The notes under the pieces are model-generated. The model was not told where the DNA came from. It was given only the letters and a program-made list of their open reading frames with translations, and searched no databases. From JAUWMI01 sp964454265 (lineage in GTDB: Bacteria; Sumerlaeota; Sumerlaeia; MWCT01; JAUWMI01), in assembly GCA_964454265.1 (NCBI GenBank), contig CAYVXD010000098.1:1-15753 (forward strand): DNA of 15,753 nt, read 5' to 3'. Both the position numbers and the translations under genes were made by a program. Shown here piece after piece: positions 15,287 to 15,753 of this stretch. Positions within the stretch are counted from its first letter, which is position 1. The number at the start of each line of letters is the position of its first letter.

Positions 15287-15606
15287 CATTTCTCCATAAG
15301 AGCTACGACAGGGGATAAAAACCTGCCGCTACAATTTCTGATGTTGCTCTCAATCCTCCCTTACCTTCTTTATCCACATTCCAGCATTAAACCGTGCAGG
15401 ACGCATCTGGGTTCAACCAAACCTTATCCCATGCTAAGCTTTGTCAACGCCGAAGGCGCAAAAGGCTGAGCAGAAAATGCAGCCATGCTTGAAATCGATT
15501 TCCGCGCGCTTGGCTCGGGATGTCGCTCGCTAACATTTGGGGTTTATCATGCAAGTTCTTGCAATTCGCTCCGCCAGAGCGATCCGGGCAAAAATGAGTT
15601 TGACTC
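15287..15606. other. intergenic region without a gene
   Basis: About 320 nt with no supported ORF. It contains small inverted pairs (acagg/cctg near 15309-15330, and cgctccgccagagcg near 15570-15584). The plus-strand ORF at 15485-15709 is antisense to the DUF401 fragment and has no SD, so I do not call it. Confidence 0.35.
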
Positions 15607-15723
15607 TTACTCCCCTAACAGAAGAGAAAAACTGAGCGGGATTTTACATTTTAACCCAACGACAACAATGCAGAGAACCGCCAGGATTTTAACTAATGCC
15701 GGTATTTGACTTAACCATTCCAT
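15607..15723 (-). pseudogene. truncated second copy of the DUF401 gene (N-terminal 38 codons)
   Basis: Reading the minus strand from ATG 15723 gives MEWLSQIPALVKILAVLCIV, then VVGLKCKIPLSFSLLLGE and a TAA (complement of 15607-15609). It aligns without gaps to the first 34 or so residues of the intact DUF401 protein (MEWLNQIPALIKILGVLALV, then VVGLKCKIPLSFSLIIG), after which homology ends abruptly. The leader upstream of the ATG is also related (gtaaag in the same position). Amino-acid changes are mostly conservative, which fits an old paralogue that was later cut off rather than a fresh duplication. Confidence 0.75.
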
Positions 15724-15753
15724 AGAACATCTCTTTACACGATTGAGTACATA

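Noticed and set aside
15485..15709. 74-codon plus-strand ORF at the right end
   Set aside because: Antisense to the DUF401 fragment and lacks an SD.

Overview
The window looks like a piece of chromosome from an uncultured bacterium with mid-range GC content. Shine-Dalgarno sites are clear at some genes (for example AGGAGGAG before the dehydrogenase and AAGGAGG before the 90-aa gene). The very long acyl-CoA dehydratase activase fusion points to an anaerobic or fermentative lifestyle. The secreted repeat protein with a Pro/Thr/Ser linker is of a kind common in large-genome environmental phyla (PVC/FCB-like or Sumerlaeota/Omnitrophota-like lineages). I cannot fix the phylum from sequence alone, and there are no rRNA or tRNA genes.

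Layout, left half. Positions 1-420 hold an inverted-repeat relic and no convincing gene, then a possible promoter. At 508-1401 (+) is a polytopic membrane protein carrying all three signature motifs of presenilin/signal-peptide-peptidase aspartyl proteases: a D-x-x-x-V segment, GMGD, and PALP. A 90-aa protein with one N-terminal membrane segment follows (1676-1948, +). Next come a decayed C-terminal piece of a probable GT39-type glycosyltransferase (2098-2370) and a near-consensus promoter. A 1419-aa gene (2611-6870, +) fuses two 2-hydroxyacyl-CoA-dehydratase activase domains to DUF2229-like and HgdB-like regions.

Middle. 6871-7485 is a gene graveyard. It has a 26-bp perfect palindrome, an RHS/YD-repeat fragment and an internally deleted GxxExxY gene enclosed by about 28-bp near-perfect inverted repeats. 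Two minus-strand genes follow: a nucleotide-sugar 6-dehydrogenase (7486-8751) and a DUF401-family membrane transporter-like protein (9061-10371).

Right half. A weak small ORF (10841-11140) precedes a 1363-aa secreted protein (11137-15228, +). It has a signal peptide, 14 Asp-rich FG-GAP/VCBS-like repeats arranged as 7+7 (probably two seven-bladed beta-propellers), a further domain, an 85-residue Pro/Thr/Ser linker and two copies of a roughly 165-residue C-terminal module. An intrinsic terminator follows. The window ends in a truncated, diverged second copy of the start of the DUF401 gene, in the same orientation as the intact copy.

How the genes work together: I see no single coherent operon. 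The most unusual pieces are the bacterial presenilin-like protease with its small membrane-anchored neighbour, the inverted-repeat-bounded GxxExxY cassette, the 14-repeat secreted protein, and the duplicated DUF401 segment that brackets it.
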